Origin: Verrucomicrobiales bacterium | GTDB taxonomy: Bacteria > Verrucomicrobiota > Verrucomicrobiia > Limisphaerales > F1-80-MAGS106 | Length of the DNA: 5,437 bases | Direction of reading: 5' to 3' | NCBI GenBank assembly: GCA_947487925.1 | Contig: CANLCA010000252.1 | Span: forward strand, 1 to 5,437 | Shown: piece after piece, positions 4,660 through 5,437 of the stretch | How the letters are laid out: each line of letters opens with the position of its first letter | Numbering within the stretch: position 1 is the first letter of the stretch | Translations under genes and position numbers: made by a program | The notes under the pieces: model-generated | Told to the model about the DNA's origin: nothing | Seen by the model: the letters and a program-made list of their open reading frames with translations, nothing else | Databases searched by the model: none

Positions 4660-5437
4660 TTACTCCCAAGGGTCGGCGCCCTGATCCATCGTTGAGGTAC
4701 GTTGAGCCATCCACCAAATATCCCGGTTGTTTGCGATCCGGCCGTTATGAATCTTGGAGAGATCCGTTGTTTTGGTCTCGAGCCCCTTCGCCCCTTTCGA
4801 GGTTCCCTCAATCCATTTGTGGATTTCAGCATGGCCATCCATGAAAGAATAAGCGCCGGCGTTGTTATGGAACCCGGCCGGATAATCGACCCATCCTTGA
4901 GTTCTTGTGTCCGCGAAGTTGTTCGGCATGCGAACTCCGAAGCCTCCATCGTTGATGCTCGCAGGATGTTCATCCGTGAAGACCCAGATTTGAGAAGACT
5001 TGACGACATCGCTTTCCCGGGCGAACACCTTCCATTTTCCTCCTGGATTGGCCGCCGATCCCCCAACCATTCCGGAATCCAACCAATAACCAAAAGTTGG
5101 GGTTTTTCCATCGGTCCACGTTCCTACAGCCTGGCTTGCAGAAACGCTTCGGATACGGCGCACTTGCCCTACGTTCGGCCTCTTCACGGTGGTCCAGTCC
5201 CCGGGGCATTGATAAATCCCAACGTCCTTCGTATAAGGGCCCAACGCCGCTCGTTTAGGATCGAGCAGAGTTTGAGGATCCCAATTGGAAGCATTGGCTC
5301 CGTTGAAATCCACCGAATCTCTGACCCAACCATCTCCCCCATAGGTGTTTGGAAAGAATGTGCCTGCGCTGTCGTCGGCGTAGAGCTGGAACGCCAGTTG
5401 AAGTTGCTTCATGTTGCTCAGACACTTGATGCCTTGA
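4660..5437 (-). CDS. Prepilin-type H-X9-DG protein, upstream copy (partial, N-terminus beyond right edge)
   Basis: The visible 258 residues are the C-terminal part of a paralogue of the neighbouring prepilin-like protein. The frame is open to the edge and its first residues 'QGIKCLSNMKQLQLAFQLY' align with 'QGISCLSNLKQIQLGVNMY' of the downstream copy, so only the leader and the prepilin signal/transmembrane helix should be missing (about 50 residues, by comparison). Shared landmarks in order are 'LLDPKRAALGPYTKD', 'YQCPGDW', 'TDEHPASINDGGFG', the H-X9-DG motif in 'FHNNAGAYSFMDGHAEIHKW', and a C-terminal 'NNRDIWWMAQRTS' matching 'NNQDMIWLSDRTT'. As the first gene of the pair it is read before the downstream copy. 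Predicted location is the cytoplasmic membrane with the globular part outside; function unknown. The Met at 5412 is internal, not the start, because the homology continues upstream of it. Confidence 0.91.
   Translation of the reverse strand, partial: QGIKCLSNMKQLQLAFQLYADDSAGTFFPNTYGGDGWVRDSVDFNGANASNWDPQTLLDPKRAALGPYTKDVGIYQCPGDWTTVKRPNVGQVRRIRSVSASQAVGTWTDGKTPTFGYWLDSGMVGGSAANPGGKWKVFARESDVVKSSQIWVFTDEHPASINDGGFGVRMPNNFADTRTQGWVDYPAGFHNNAGAYSFMDGHAEIHKWIEGTSKGAKGLETKTTDLSKIHNGRIANNRDIWWMAQRTSTMDQGADPWE
4834..4869 (-). other. H-X9-DG motif coding segment, upstream copy
   Basis: The segment encodes His-Asn-Asn-Ala-Gly-Ala-Tyr-Ser-Phe-Met-Asp-Gly, followed by His-Ala-Glu-Ile-His-Lys-Trp. It has the same nine-residue spacing as the downstream copy and is the main sequence evidence that the two proteins belong to one family. 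Confidence 0.85.

Noticed and set aside
4619..4717. A longer start at 4717 for the downstream prepilin-like gene
   Set aside because: It would overlap the end of the upstream paralogue and add 33 unrelated residues before an already adequate prepilin leader.
4569..5111. A 180-codon minus-strand frame overlapping the upstream prepilin-like gene
   Set aside because: It is in another frame of a gene with clear homology to its neighbour and shows no family motif of its own.

Overview
The window looks like a chromosomal segment of a Verrucomicrobiota bacterium, probably of the Pedosphaera/Limisphaerales type. This is inferred from protein families, not from a marker gene. The pointers are a DUF4912-type protein, two prepilin-like proteins with the H-X9-DG C-terminal motif (a family expanded in Verrucomicrobia, Lentisphaerae and Planctomycetes), an 'AFTLIELLVVIAIIAILAG' prepilin signal with Ala at -1, and start codons mostly lacking a Shine-Dalgarno sequence. 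There is no sign of a phage, IS element, CRISPR array, tRNA or rRNA.

Layout. From 1 to 1140 on the minus strand is the 5' part (380 codons) of a DUF4912-like protein that runs off the left edge. It stays open across the whole stretch. From 1141 to 1443 is a divergent, gene-free control region. On the plus strand, 1444-2562 encodes transcription termination factor Rho (372 aa), which has the RNA-binding OB fold and the full ATPase core but not the N-terminal helical domain of E. coli Rho. After 33 bp, 2596-3615 on the same strand encodes a WYL-domain transcriptional regulator. The two are probably co-transcribed. From 3616 to 3742 is a convergent gap with one small GC-rich hairpin. On the minus strand, two tandem paralogous prepilin-like genes follow: the downstream copy is complete (3743-4618), and the upstream copy is cut by the right edge (4660-5437).

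How the genes relate. Rho and the WYL regulator form a short housekeeping/regulatory unit. The prepilin-like pair is a separate two-gene unit, transcribed toward Rho-WYL, whose products would be membrane-anchored and exported by a type IV pilus or type II secretion-like machinery. Nothing links the two units functionally, and I see no convincing novel multi-gene system. The points most worth a second look are the short Rho, the paralogous H-X9-DG pair with a second shared motif (DEHPxSINxGGF), the tandem repeat that replaces a ribosome binding site, and the C8 tract and palindromes in the linker of the DUF4912-like gene.
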